Shown: positions 26,014-36,491 of the stretch, piece by piece
Position numbering within the stretch: position 1 is the first letter of the stretch
Layout: every line of letters begins with the position of its first letter
Notes under the pieces: model-generated
What the model was told of the DNA's origin: nothing
Database searches by the model: none
Seen by the model: only the letters and a program-made list of their open reading frames with translations
Made by a program: the position numbers and the translations under genes
Assembly: GCF_019649055.1 (NCBI RefSeq)
Contig: NW_026570302.1
Coordinates: forward strand, 434,001 to 498,000
DNA: 64,000 nt
Direction: 5' to 3'
Origin: Paramacrobiotus metropolitanus
Taxonomy: Eukaryota; Tardigrada; Eutardigrada; Parachela; Macrobiotidae

Positions 26014-28403
26014 ATGTACAAATTGTTGACGGTGCTCTTGCTAGTGGCATCAACGTCTGTGTTGATAAAGAAGTTCCCGATGGCATTTCCGATACATTCC
26101 GCAATATCCGAAAGCGAGGTATGCAGACGGCATTTTCTGGCAGCCATCGGTTGCAAGTAGTGGTAATTTTGCGCGAAAGCGCCGCAGTTGTATGGCTGAC
26201 CTAAAGATATTTTTTTTACTTAATTGTCTCTTGAAACTCAGGGGGACGGCTGTACCGCTGCGCGTGTTCTCAAAACAAAAGCAGGCCGAGAAGCTAGAGT
26301 AGTAACAACGGAAAAATTATTTTGTCACTTACAAGAGTAACTTTGCCGGTTTTTCGTAGACATTAGATTATTTGCAAAAATTCGGGTATCTACCGTCATC
26401 GGATCATAAATCGGCTTCTATGATTACGGAAGAACAGTTCAACACAGCGTTAGCTCAGTTCCAACGCCTGGCTAATATTCCAGTAACTGGTAAGAGTGCA
26501 CTTCCCGTTTGTGTGTTCTCTGATTAATACAACCGCATCTATAGGCGCAATGGACGCAGCTACGCAGCAAATGATGACCGTTCCGCGCTGTTCTGTCCCC
26601 GATATTCCAACTGAACCGTTGCGGCATCGCAGTAAACGCTCGCTCCACCGCGGAAAGTGGCTGCAACGAAGAATTACGTGGGCTGTTACACAGCCGACGG
26701 AACAGCTGCCGCTGGATGATATCGAGGACGAGATGGCGCGCGCGTGGCAGGTGGGTTCAACCGGATTGTATGATAAAATGCAGGTTTGATAAGATCGTAA
26801 GTGTGTTGCAGGTGTGGACCGAGCACACGGATCTCGATATCCGCCGGGCGATCAACGATAAGCCGCCGAATATCGACATCCGATTCGCACAGTACAGCCA
26901 CTGCACCAGTGCAGCCTTTGACGGGCCGGGCGGAGCGGTTGCACATGCATTTTATCCAAAGTTAGATATTGTAAAAAAATACGAAATGTAAAGGAAGTTG
27001 ATACATAACCAAAACTGTTAGTAATACGGACTGACTTAATCATGACATGACACAAAGTTGACCTTTAGAAATTTAGTGTTATTTCCCTGCATATTTTGAT
27101 GGTAGCTGATTTTATATTTAATGGTATGCAGCTCACTATATTTACTATTAATCTTATAACCCAGATCATGGCTTATTTTGTTTTGTAGTTCTTATCTTCT
27201 GCTACGCAGAGGACTAAAAGGATTCGATCATGAATAGATGTCACGATAACTTTTGAAGGTGGTGATCGGTGGTTGCAGATTTGGCGGCGATGTCCATTTT
27301 GATGACTCCGAAACATGGTCAACCAGTGAACAACTGCGATTGCGACTGCAGTATCGCCCAGAGCGCCCCAACCGATTGTACTTAAACCAGCGGCCCGATC
27401 CGATCGGATTGAACCTTCTGTATGTCGCAGCGCACGAGTTCGGTCACGCCCTGGGATTGGAGCACCCTCGAACTCCATCCAGAGGACTGATGAGGCCCTT
27501 CTACCAACACTGGGTTGACAAGGTGGCACTGGCTGCCGATGATATCAAAGCACTACAAAATCTCTATGGACCGCCACCATTAGGTACCAGTGGTTTTGAA
27601 TTTTAGTATTTATTGTGATGCTACCGTACAAGCCGCTTAACGGTTCGATAACTTGACAGATATCTGCAAAGATCCGGTCATCGATGCCGCAACAACAACG
27701 GCCGACGGGCGCACCTTCGTTTTTAAAGGGGAGTTTTATTATGAACTGGACGAGGACGGTGTTATGCCCGGATACCCGCAACGCATTAGCGAAGACTGGT
27801 GGAATCTGCCAGGAAATCTGGATGCGGCGTTTACATGGAACGACGGGACGACGTTTTTCTTCAAAGTACAGTATCAGAAAACTTTACGCACTGCTTACAA
27901 CTGCATTAACGCAACTACTGCCCCGTGAATTTAGGATGACAAATACTGGAAGTTCGAGAATATGGTTCCGGAAAAAGATTACCCACAATTGATTAATGAT
28001 GGATTTCCGGGAATCCCGAATAATATTGATGCAGCGTTTACGTGGAACGGCAATAACCACACATACTTTATTAAAGGTGACAAAATACACCAGTCACGAA
28101 AATTCATTGGATAACCTATAGGCGTCTTTAGGTAACAATTACTGGCGCTACGAACCGTCTAACAAAGCAACGTGGCGGTTTGGCCAGGATGCAAATATAC
28201 GGCTACTTAAAAGCGAACATTATCCTCGCAGCCTAACGAACTGGAAGGGATTGCCGAGCAAAATCGACGCGGTTCTCCCGTGGACGAATGGTTACACGTA
28301 CTTCTTTACCGGTGCAGTGTATTATAAGTTGAACGACGCTAACATCAGCGTGGAGAGCGGTTACCCACGGCCGACAGGATACGCGTGGTTGGGATGCGAC
28401 TAG
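26014..28403 (+). CDS. Secreted matrix metalloproteinase with hemopexin domain
   Basis: Eight exons join in phase: 26014-26118, 26360-26489, 26545-26750, 26812-26960, 27279-27583, 27660-27865, 27935-28076 and 28132-28403, giving about 504 residues. The order is signal peptide (MYKLLTVLLLVAS), propeptide (YLQKFGYL), cysteine switch PRCSVPD (C94, with S where most MMPs have G), a furin-type RSKR at 107-110, and a catalytic domain with FDGPGG, GGDVHFDDSE and the zinc site HEFGHALGLEH (H249, E250, H253, H259), followed by a Met-turn (GLMRP). Four hemopexin blades follow (each with a DAAFTW-like start) and are closed by an N-terminal and a C-terminal cysteine (DICKDP, WLGCD). There is no transmembrane or GPI tail, so it is predicted to be secreted and furin-activated, acting on extracellular matrix. 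The 26960/27279 junction uses a GTTAGA donor; an alternative acceptor at 27258 would add seven residues. Confidence 0.93.
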
Positions 28404-28847
28404 CTGGAATAAGAGAGTGCTGTGCATACAACTTCATGGTTCCTTAAAAAATGCCGGTTGGAGAGGTGCATTCTTTTTTGACTTGCGGAAAACTCGGGTG
28501 AAATAATTATTGATCTCATTGTATACTGTATATCCGATTTTCGGATCTGGCGACGTTTTCTCGTTTCTTATTTCAATGCTGCCAGGTTTCGACGCAGATT
28601 ATGAAGCTTAAAATTAATAATACAAAGTACTAATCGAGCGAGCGTTAGGATTGCCAGTGAGACAGATTGAACAAAAACCAGTATCAATTTCCATTTACCA
28701 ACCAGGAATAAGAAAATGCTTAATAATATTCATGCATCACATCGTACGATAACCTCTTGAGTGATTTACTTAAAAAGGAATCCAACGGAATCAGAATATG
28801 AGAACCAAAAGCGGAGATGCAAAAAATAGCTTTGTGATACTCGTATA
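28404..28847. other. Short convergent intergenic region
   Basis: It lies between the MMP stop and the stop of the minus-strand coiled-coil gene and presumably holds both 3' UTRs. I see no other feature. Confidence 0.5.
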
Positions 28848-30744
28848 TTAGCTCCCTTCCATGTCACAGAACTGATCGGTATCGGTGGTTTCGCCCCATG
28901 TATCTATCGCGACCACCTCCTCTTTGCAGGCGCACTGCGGCTCGAGTGGAGCGAACTCATCCTCCTCGAATTCGCTGGCTTCGTTTATCGTGGCACACAA
29001 CTGCTCCAACGACTGCCGTCGCAGCAACTTCTCTTCCTCCACAATTTCTTGCTTACTCTTCCGGCGACTGTGCGACACCACCGACAACCGAACCACGATA
29101 TCCCGTAGTCGCGCATTCTCATCTTTAATCGCCAACCACCGCGGCTCCATATCGGCGGCGATCCCGGTCTGCTCCGCCAGCTGCATCTCAATCAGCGGGA
29201 CATTTTGACGCTGCACGTGCATGACCTTTAATACTTTCGGGTCGATCTTCAAGATCTCCTTCCGCTCCATGTATTCCCGTATCAGACTGGCTAGAATATC
29301 CTCCCGTTGGTTGACATGCCACAACACTTCGGTATGGGTGTCATTGACGGTTTTCATATACTGGAATCCCGTTGCCTTTAAATTGCTCAAACTGAGTTCC
29401 ATCTGTGATAGTCGCTTCACCGGGTTGGCTTTCTCTTCGGGGACCTGGACGTTCTTGGAGAGGTACGCCAGCGCCTCCGCTACTTGAAGACTGTGGTGTG
29501 AATTCCCGTCTTGGAAGACATACAAGCCGATTTCTTCGGATAGATAATTCATTTCTTGCCGGATCAGCGCTAAATCTTTCCGCCGCAGTTCTTCATCCTT
29601 CAGCGCTTTCTGGTACAGCTTCACGGACTCTTGAAGGAGCCGAAATGTTTTCTTGATCTCTTTATTGGCTTCGTACTCCTCTTTGCGGTATGCGTTATTT
29701 CCCATCCTCAGCTCGCGGTGGATACGCCGGTGTTCACGGAAGAGTTCCTCGCGCTGATCCAGCAATGCCGCCACGATGACCATTTTCCTACGGCTAGTAT
29801 TCAGTTTATCTAACTGTCGCTTGGACGGGCGGGTGCGGTGTAAGCGGCCGTAGCGTTTCTCAGCTTCCGCGGCGATCGTCTCCAGATCCTTCACCCGGAA
29901 ATAGGAATCCTGCTTCCGGCGTTTCAGTTGCAGGAGTTGAGTTTTCAGCGTCCTGTTCTCTTCGCACAGTTGGTCGTACTCACACTGGTATGCTTCTATC
30001 TGTTCGTCCATGTAGTCGATCAGCTCCTCACCGGCATCCAAATCCCAGACCAGGAGAAACTCTTCATCGTAGTCTTCGATCTTCTCGAAATCTAAATTCT
30101 AGCGATGAAACAAAATTTAGGCTGAGTACAGTTTAAGACAACAAAGTGGAAAGTGGCCAGTAAAATTGGTAGCAGAATTAGAATACAGTGTGCAGCAAAG
30201 CAGGAACTCATGCAGCGTATATAAGCAACCAGCACTGAATTCGGACAGACAAACGCTTGTTTGTGCAATATGCGTTAAAACGACGCACCTATTTTTGTTA
30301 TTCTTAATATGCTTTTACCTGTAATATGGCGGCGTTCGTTGTTTTTGAGGACACCGCGAGTTTCTTCTCGGCCACCAAACGTTCTCGGTCGGTAAACAGT
30401 TCCAGCGCTGTGCGGTGTGGCACGTGCGGGTCCACACCGAGGAGATTAACAAAATCCCGAATGCGGAAGTCATTCTCGGTGAACTGCTCCGAATCGCTTT
30501 TGTCATCTTCATCCGGACCAACGCCTTCCGATACGTAGGTGGTGAGTTGCGCGTTGGACGGGACTTGGATGCCCACTTGATTGCCGAGCTCCTCCAGAAC
30601 CGCCTTATCCAATTTGTGCTTGGTCACGCGGTCGATCTTCTTCTTCACTTGCTTCACGCGGCGCCGTTGGCGTATTCGTGATAGCAACCGCGTCACAAAC
30701 CCCGGCTCACGCAGTTTGGGGTTATCGGTGCTGGCGGCTACCAT
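28848..30744 (-). CDS. Coiled-coil protein, family not identified
   Basis: Two coding exons on the minus strand, 30744-30319 and 30098-28848, join in phase 0 for about 558 residues. The N-terminal ~140 residues are basic (RIRQRRRVKQVKKK) then acidic (GPDEDDKSDSEQ). The second exon is almost entirely charged heptad-like helix (EAYQCEYDQLCEENRTLKTQ, LRRKDLALIRQEMNYLSEE), typical of a long coiled coil, with an acidic C-terminal tail. An acceptor-like TTTAG at about 30799 suggests a 5' UTR intron or a further upstream exon; the open frame extends to 30975 without a convincing start. A structural, cytoskeletal or axonemal role is possible, but nothing in the sequence proves it. Confidence 0.75.
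30216..30226 (+). promoter_or_regulatory. TATA-like site inside the coiled-coil gene's intron, opposite strand
   Basis: CGTATATAAGC is a good TATA core on the plus strand, antisense to the host gene. I see no ORF downstream that it would obviously serve. Confidence 0.2.
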
Positions 30745-31749
30745 TTCCGGTTTTGGTGTAGGGGGCGGCGTGGAAATAGAGGACGGTATCGGCGACACTA
30801 AACAAAAGCGTATAAAGTTCAAATGCAACCGCAATTTATGGAGAAGGCCAGTCGAAGCAACAAAAGTTGCAAAAAAAAAGAAAAACTTGCGAAAACAAAA
30901 AACGAAGAAATAAACGAAAAACGTTCTCAGTCGTACTGCTGTTTTGCCGGCAACGACTGCTACCCTTCTGGGCACCCCGCGATACAGTGCTTCGCCTTGG
31001 CATACTTTCTTTTCTGGTACCTACAGCCCCAAGTACACGATATTCAGTTTACAAAATCTGTGACGCTAATGCCAGGGCAATTTAGCTTAGAGAACGTACC
31101 GGCGGTAGATAGGGAGGAGCGTGGGAGAGACTTCCGCGCTTCATCGCCTAAAAAATAAACACATAGTCCACTACTTCTTTTGGAAATATTAGGAATTATA
31201 CAGATACAAAGATTTGATTCAACGATTTGCTTGTTTTTGCGGCTGTTTGCAGCCCAGTGCGCTGTTGCAGATATGAATATTAAAATCAAGGTTTAAACAA
31301 ATCAGTAAGGTATATATTTTAACACGAAAACTTTTAAAACGTAATGTACTGAACGATGCTGCAAAAGCTGGGCCATCTCACGCCGAACTTGATGTCTTTA
31401 ATTTCGTGCTTGGCTTTTAGCTGAAGTAGCTTCGGAAAGAATAAAAAGCCGCTAGGATCGCCATTATCAAAATCGGAAGAATACCGGATCACAGGCTGAT
31501 TTTATTAGTTAATACTCGTGCGTAGTGTGCAACCACAAACTACTGTACTGTATACGTTGCATGGGACGACCAAATTCTTGGAGTGCAACCTCACATCTAT
31601 CCAAATTCAGATCGATATCGCTACGAACGGGATAAACCAGAGCCAACAAACCAGAAAAGACCGATCAAAACAAATATTATATTTTGAAAAGCCCCGGCAA
31701 GTCGGGCCAGATAGTATTCGTTTCCTACAAACTCTATGAGAGCTAGCGT

Positions 31750-31888
31750 ACGAACTACCACTACTGTCCAGAGCACGGAGCCGGCTAGGTGAGTCTGCCT
31801 ACTGTCCAGAGAACAAAGCCGGGTAGGTGAGTCTGCTCGAACTACCACTACTGTCTAGAGCACAAAGCCAGCTAGGTGAGTTTGCGGC
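31750..31888. repeat. Tandem repeat, about three units of 40-50 bp
   Basis: Each unit contains CTACTGTCCAGAG, then AGCCGG, then CTAGGTGAGTCTGC with small changes. Units 1 and 3 also share CGAACTACCA. It is a minisatellite-like array with ~80-90% similarity between units. Confidence 0.75.
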
Positions 31889-32443
31889 CGAACTAGACGA
31901 TTAGAACTTTCTAAAATGGAAAATGTAAAACGCTACAAGCGGCAATAAGTGGCCAACTGGTTAAAATCGGGATTTGGTAGTGTTCCCTTTTAGAGAGCTT
32001 ACAACGGACCTTCCGGAAAATTCTCCAAGTGGCATTTTTTCATAGATTTCTTTATAAAATGTTGAGTAGCCCAAAAGGTATGTGATACGGGTTAGCGAAA
32101 AAATCTTGACTCATCGATGCTCGAAATGACCTCGAAATAACTTCTGTCTCCCAAAGACTTGCATGTTATAAGCAACCTGCGGAATGAAGTGGTTACCTAA
32201 CGCAGAGACGTAGATAACCTTGAACCGATATATTCCGCCAATGAAACATTGGTCAAGTTACACCATTTTGGTGTTTCTATGGATATCTGCTACACGGGTA
32301 AGGAGATGAAAGTGTCGGATAATCGGAAGAAAAAACGAACAAAGCGAAAAGCAAAAAAATTTATATTAGTCGTTTGAGTTTTCCAAAGCGACCTGTCTCG
32401 CTTATTGTGCAGATGGCATTCGTGTCCCGTTTACAAAGCAAAT

Positions 32444-33626
32444 TAGGTAATTAGAATTACAGGGGTGCTACGCCAAGTAAGGGCACTTTTTTCCAAAAAT
32501 TACCATAGGGCTCTTGTCAATAATTACGAACTTATTAAATTTTTATATCATCATCGTACAATGGACGACAAAAAGAAGTTGAACCGATCGGTCGGTCCGC
32601 GGTTCAAAAATAACCTCGCAACGACACGCCACCAGTAAAACTTGGACGCTTACTTTCTTTGTTCGTCACTTTCAAACGCTCGCGCTCCTTGAATTTGGGA
32701 GTGAAACTATGCAAGTTGCATATCAAAAGGTGTAGAAAAAAATTCATAACTTTTTGATATTAAACATGTGGCTATTTATAGCGAACAAAACAAATTCTAG
32801 TCGTTGTGCTTTCTCGTAGGTACAGCATAGGATCTGTGCGCAGAACCGTTTGGCTTGCAATCTATGCTTAAGTCTATGAGAAAAACAAACACAGATAATT
32901 TGTTTCATTTCCCATGAATTGCCACTTATTTGGAATCAAAAATCTCGTAATTTTTTTCTGGATCTTTTGGGATATTGGTTGAGTTATTCTGTTTCGTAAT
33001 TCAGGAGAAATGGGTGGTAGAACTGACTTTACGACACACGCATGAACGGAGACCAGTTTGCAACAGGGAAAACAGCCAGTGCGCACAATATGTTTTAAAA
33101 CCGAGCCATCAACTTCTTTTTGTCGTACATTGTATGTGTCCAACATCGTTCCATGCACTTTTGTATTTCTCGCTTGTAGCGTCTTTAGAACTGGAGTGAA
33201 TGCAAAATTGGAGCAGACCTGTATCAGAATATCTGTACATATCGTTCGACTCGTCTACCGTGTGAGCCTATAATGTGCTTAAAAATTGCAGTAAGGCCTT
33301 AATCCAAAGAAAACGAATTTAACGTTTTTGTCGTTCAAGGCTGTGGGGAGATGTGTCCAAGGTCGTTCGATTTCAACCAAACCTGCGCGACCTTTGCAAA
33401 ATTACTGTGGGTGTTGTTAAAGTGGAGGTTTACCTCTTGCGCACGCTTGCCCTGAAACCGCGGGATGTTGTCAACGACCGATTTTCATAAAATTTCATCT
33501 TCAGGGAATTGAGCGTTGATTACCTGCGAATCCTGTAATTCTAATTACCTGTAAGTAATTAGAATTACAGCACTGTGTGCTGTAATTCCCCTGTAATTCA
33601 AGCACCCCTGTAATTCTAATTGCCTA
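32444..33626. mobile_element. Non-autonomous DNA transposon-like element with ~24-bp TIRs and TA flanks
   Basis: The left end (GGTAATTAGAATTACAGGGG, 32446-32469) is the reverse complement of the right end (33601-33624) with one mismatch, and TA dinucleotides flank both ends (32444-32445, 33625-33626). A TA target duplication with such TIRs is typical of the Tc1/mariner superfamily. Extra copies of CTGTAATTCTAATTAC lie just inside the right end. The ~1.18-kb interior has no transposase-like ORF, so it would need an enzyme from elsewhere. Its interior also holds a foldback segment related to the repeat at 58.6-58.9 kb. Confidence 0.7.
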
Positions 33627-35257
33627 CTTCACTTTTGTAAATTAGACATAAACGCCGGTTAAATCTGAAAGTGCTAGAGAGTTTCTTTGGCCAAAGAAAA
33701 CTTTTTCATGCTGTGACAGTCTTTCGACGGAAAGCGTTTAGAGAAAGCAAAACGTTCAACTGCTTTTTATCATTCATTTGTAACACGCGCATATATTTCA
33801 CAGGAGCAGAAAAAATGTTAATAGGAATTTAGGAAATCAGATTTAGCATGTGTATAACACAAACGGAACGAAATGCAAACCTTACTGAGACTGACCCTAT
33901 GATTGTTTCGGTCTCGGTCGCATACAACCTTTAAAATCTTTTAGGCTAATAAAATTAGGATATCGAGGAAGTAGATCTGTATTATGATCGGCCGCCCCGT
34001 GGAACGTGGCTAAAAAACCTCTAAACAAATTAAAAAACCGATTTCACCATTAAACTCAGCATGTTTTGAAAGAAGTCCCAAATGCATTGTGTTTGCGAAA
34101 ATATTTGCCCTGGGATCATCGCTCGAATGTCGGAACCGGTACAGGCATTAGTTAAAGGTGACTTGAAAGACCCTTTAAAACATTCTTGAGTGGAGCAATT
34201 TATACTCAAATACAGCCCGGTGCGATAAAAAAAAACTTTTTTTTTCAAATAAACTTCAAAAAATTTTTCACTTCGTTTATTTCTACAAAATTCTCTATAA
34301 AGATGAAGAAAAATTCATTGGACAGCTCCCAGAATTGTTGTCAACAGAAACGAAAAACTGCAGATACAGTACTAGCTGTATGCAGCCCGTTTCATGGATC
34401 GTCTGTAGGTAGTACCGAAGAAACTAAACTCTGCAAACTTTTATCGCCCGGAAACCTTCACAGGGAGAAGTGTGCCGGTATATGGAGCCAATTGATGTAC
34501 CGTATTTTACGTGCACGGAAACTTAAGATTTCCAGCGCTCTCATACATTGTCAGTTTAAAATACAAAAAACGTTGTTGAAGCTACGAGTGTAGTACTATT
34601 TACCGGCATAGTTAAGTTTAGCGTGCAGAAGACGAAAGCGGACTTCGTCCACTCGGTGGCAGAAGCCAGTACAAGCAGTGTCTGACCATAGTTTGCAACT
34701 AAACTTCTCATGCAAGTTTTTGCCATTGTGTGTTCAGTACGCGACCAGCTGAATAAACGGAAATTACAGGAACTGGTTCTGCTGTTCCTAAATTCAGAAC
34801 ATTATTATGAGAACGGAAGGGCTCGGTGCTAATAGGGTAGCTGAGCTGCCGAATGAACAGAACCGCGCAAAGCGTCACACAATCCACTGACCAAACGGTC
34901 CAAACCTACTCAATAACATGAAACGTACGTGTCCGCCGATATATCGGGCCTGTTGAGTTAACGGGAGTTTATGTTACGAGAAAGAGATAAAAGCGGAACC
35001 GTTATCATTGCCGCCCAGCGCCAAGTTTATAATTGTCCAGTATTATTGTCCACGATCAAAGTATGCTTACACCATTTACACGCAGCGGAGCAGATATCAC
35101 ATGTAGAAACTTAGCTCCGCTCTTCGATTATCAGTCGTGCTGCTAACACTTTATTTTACATAAAGTGAACCTATCAGCTGCTACTGTTTCCTGATCAAAA
35201 GCAGGCTAACTCAAGCCACGGTACGAAAAATTCCTACCAGTACTCATGTAAATATCA

Positions 35258-35268
35258 TATAAAAGCGC
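35258..35268 (+). promoter_or_regulatory. TATA-like element upstream of a possible small secreted protein
   Basis: ATATAAAAGCG fits a TATA box and lies about 95 bases before the ATG at 35357. Confidence 0.3.
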
Positions 35269-35356
35269 ACAACAACCAAGCCTGAAAATAAATTACCCAG
35301 AATATTTTTCCCGTAATTGACTGTAGACCACAAGAGCATCTAAAGCGAAGCCCAAG

Positions 35357-35515
35357 ATGACTCTTGTATGTAAATATTTCAGTCTAGCAACTTCCTTCTT
35401 GTTAATCACGGCAATGTGGCTGTCGAAAATGAATTACGCTATTTATGGTACAGGAAACGTATGTCTTTACCGTTTGCTTGGGTGCGCCGTTTTACCGGTT
35501 CGTCCATTTGGGTAG
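35357..35515 (+). CDS. Possible small secreted protein or first exon with signal peptide
   Basis: An ATG opens 52 codons ending at a TAG near 35513. The first 25 residues look like a signal peptide (KYFSLATSFLLITAMW), followed by MNYAIYGTGNVCLYRLLGCA with two cysteines. A donor-like GTACAG after the codons for NYAIY could instead make this the first exon of a spliced gene whose remainder I could not find. A TATA-like site sits upstream. It is too short for much confidence. Confidence 0.25.
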   Translation: MTLVCKYFSLATSFLLITAMWLSKMNYAIYGTGNVCLYRLLGCAVLPVRPFG

Positions 35516-36021
35516 AATGTCGTCTAGATAACGCAGGTTGGTATTCTTGGCAACTGCAAATTTGTCGACGGGGTCACATTTGCCAATTTTGACAAGTACT
35601 GGGTAGGGTTAGGTCAGTTCTAAACAACTTGTCGTACCAGTGAGTTTTATATTTTTTACTATACCATGCCATCAACAGTAGGTATATCACTAGAGTACTT
35701 ACTATTTTGTCGTCAGAGATTTTACAAACCTTACAAGTGATGTAGAATGTAAGTGCTGTATTGTAGAATGTAAGCGGTGATGTCAAAATACAGTAATACA
35801 AAGTACTATACTTGTACTCTTGTTTAACTTTATAGTAATTTATACGATTTGTTGTGCCTATAAGCTGTTGCTATGCAGTTTGCAAATTACAGTTGAAGAG
35901 AACGTTTTGCACGTCTTGACAGCATCGATCACAGATCGACTGCAATATTTTGCATAAGTACAGAGTACTGTACTCGTACAAAAGCATGTTCGTGACTGTA
36001 CGCCGCGTATCTTTGGTCGTA

Positions 36022-36059
36022 GATAAATTGGGATCCTATCGGATAAATTGGGATCCTAT
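36022..36059. repeat. 18-bp tandem duplication
   Basis: GATAAATTGGGATCCTAT occurs at 36022-36039 and 36042-36059, separated by CG. Confidence 0.85.
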
Positions 36060-36491
36060 ACATTGCAAAAGGACCGAATGCAATAATGGCATTTCAACAT
36101 TCAAAATTAATCTTATTTATAGACAATCGAACGGTAATCGCTTGCGTGCATTCCCCATGGTTTCAGCTGCGCTCGTATATAAACACGAGTCCAGCTGTCA
36201 CTTTCCATCACAAACTAACGTCAGCGTTTTTAGCTAGAAATTTAAGGGTAAAACGTCGAGAAATAATATGACGCGCTTTCTTACTCTTGCGGAGTTATCC
36301 CACCCACTCCCTCTCAAATCGCTAATGCTCAAAGGAAATTCTGGTTAATGAAAAGCAAAAACCGGGCAGTTTCCGCGTAACGCATTAATTTTTATATTTA
36401 CCATGAAATTCCGTGAACTTGAAATTTATTTCACACTTGTTTCTCTACCGTCAATCGGGAATACTGTTAGTTAACCGAAACTTCACATTTA

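Larger units (their letters stand above)
30976..36491. other. Gene-poor, repeat-bearing stretch
   Basis: No conserved protein family is visible in more than 5 kb. It contains a three-unit tandem repeat (31750-31888), a TIR-bounded element (32446-33624), a possible small secreted protein (35357-35515) and an 18-bp duplication (36022-36059). ORFs such as 34186-34593 look like chance. Confidence 0.6.

Noticed and set aside
27258-27278. Alternative acceptor adding about seven residues to the MMP catalytic domain
   Set aside because: It would insert residues before the conserved GGDVHFD segment. The GCAG acceptor at 27278 gives the normal MMP spacing.
32874-33158. 94-codon ORF inside the TIR element as a possible transposase
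   Set aside because: Too short, no DDE/D-like spacing and no helix-turn-helix. The element looks non-autonomous.
34186-34593. 135-codon ORF in the gene-poor stretch
   Set aside because: Low-complexity Phe/Lys start, no motif, no splice partners and composition like the surroundings. Treated as chance.
36173-36183. TATATAAAC site on the plus strand
   Set aside because: No ORF or exon downstream before the 3' end of the minus-strand protease.
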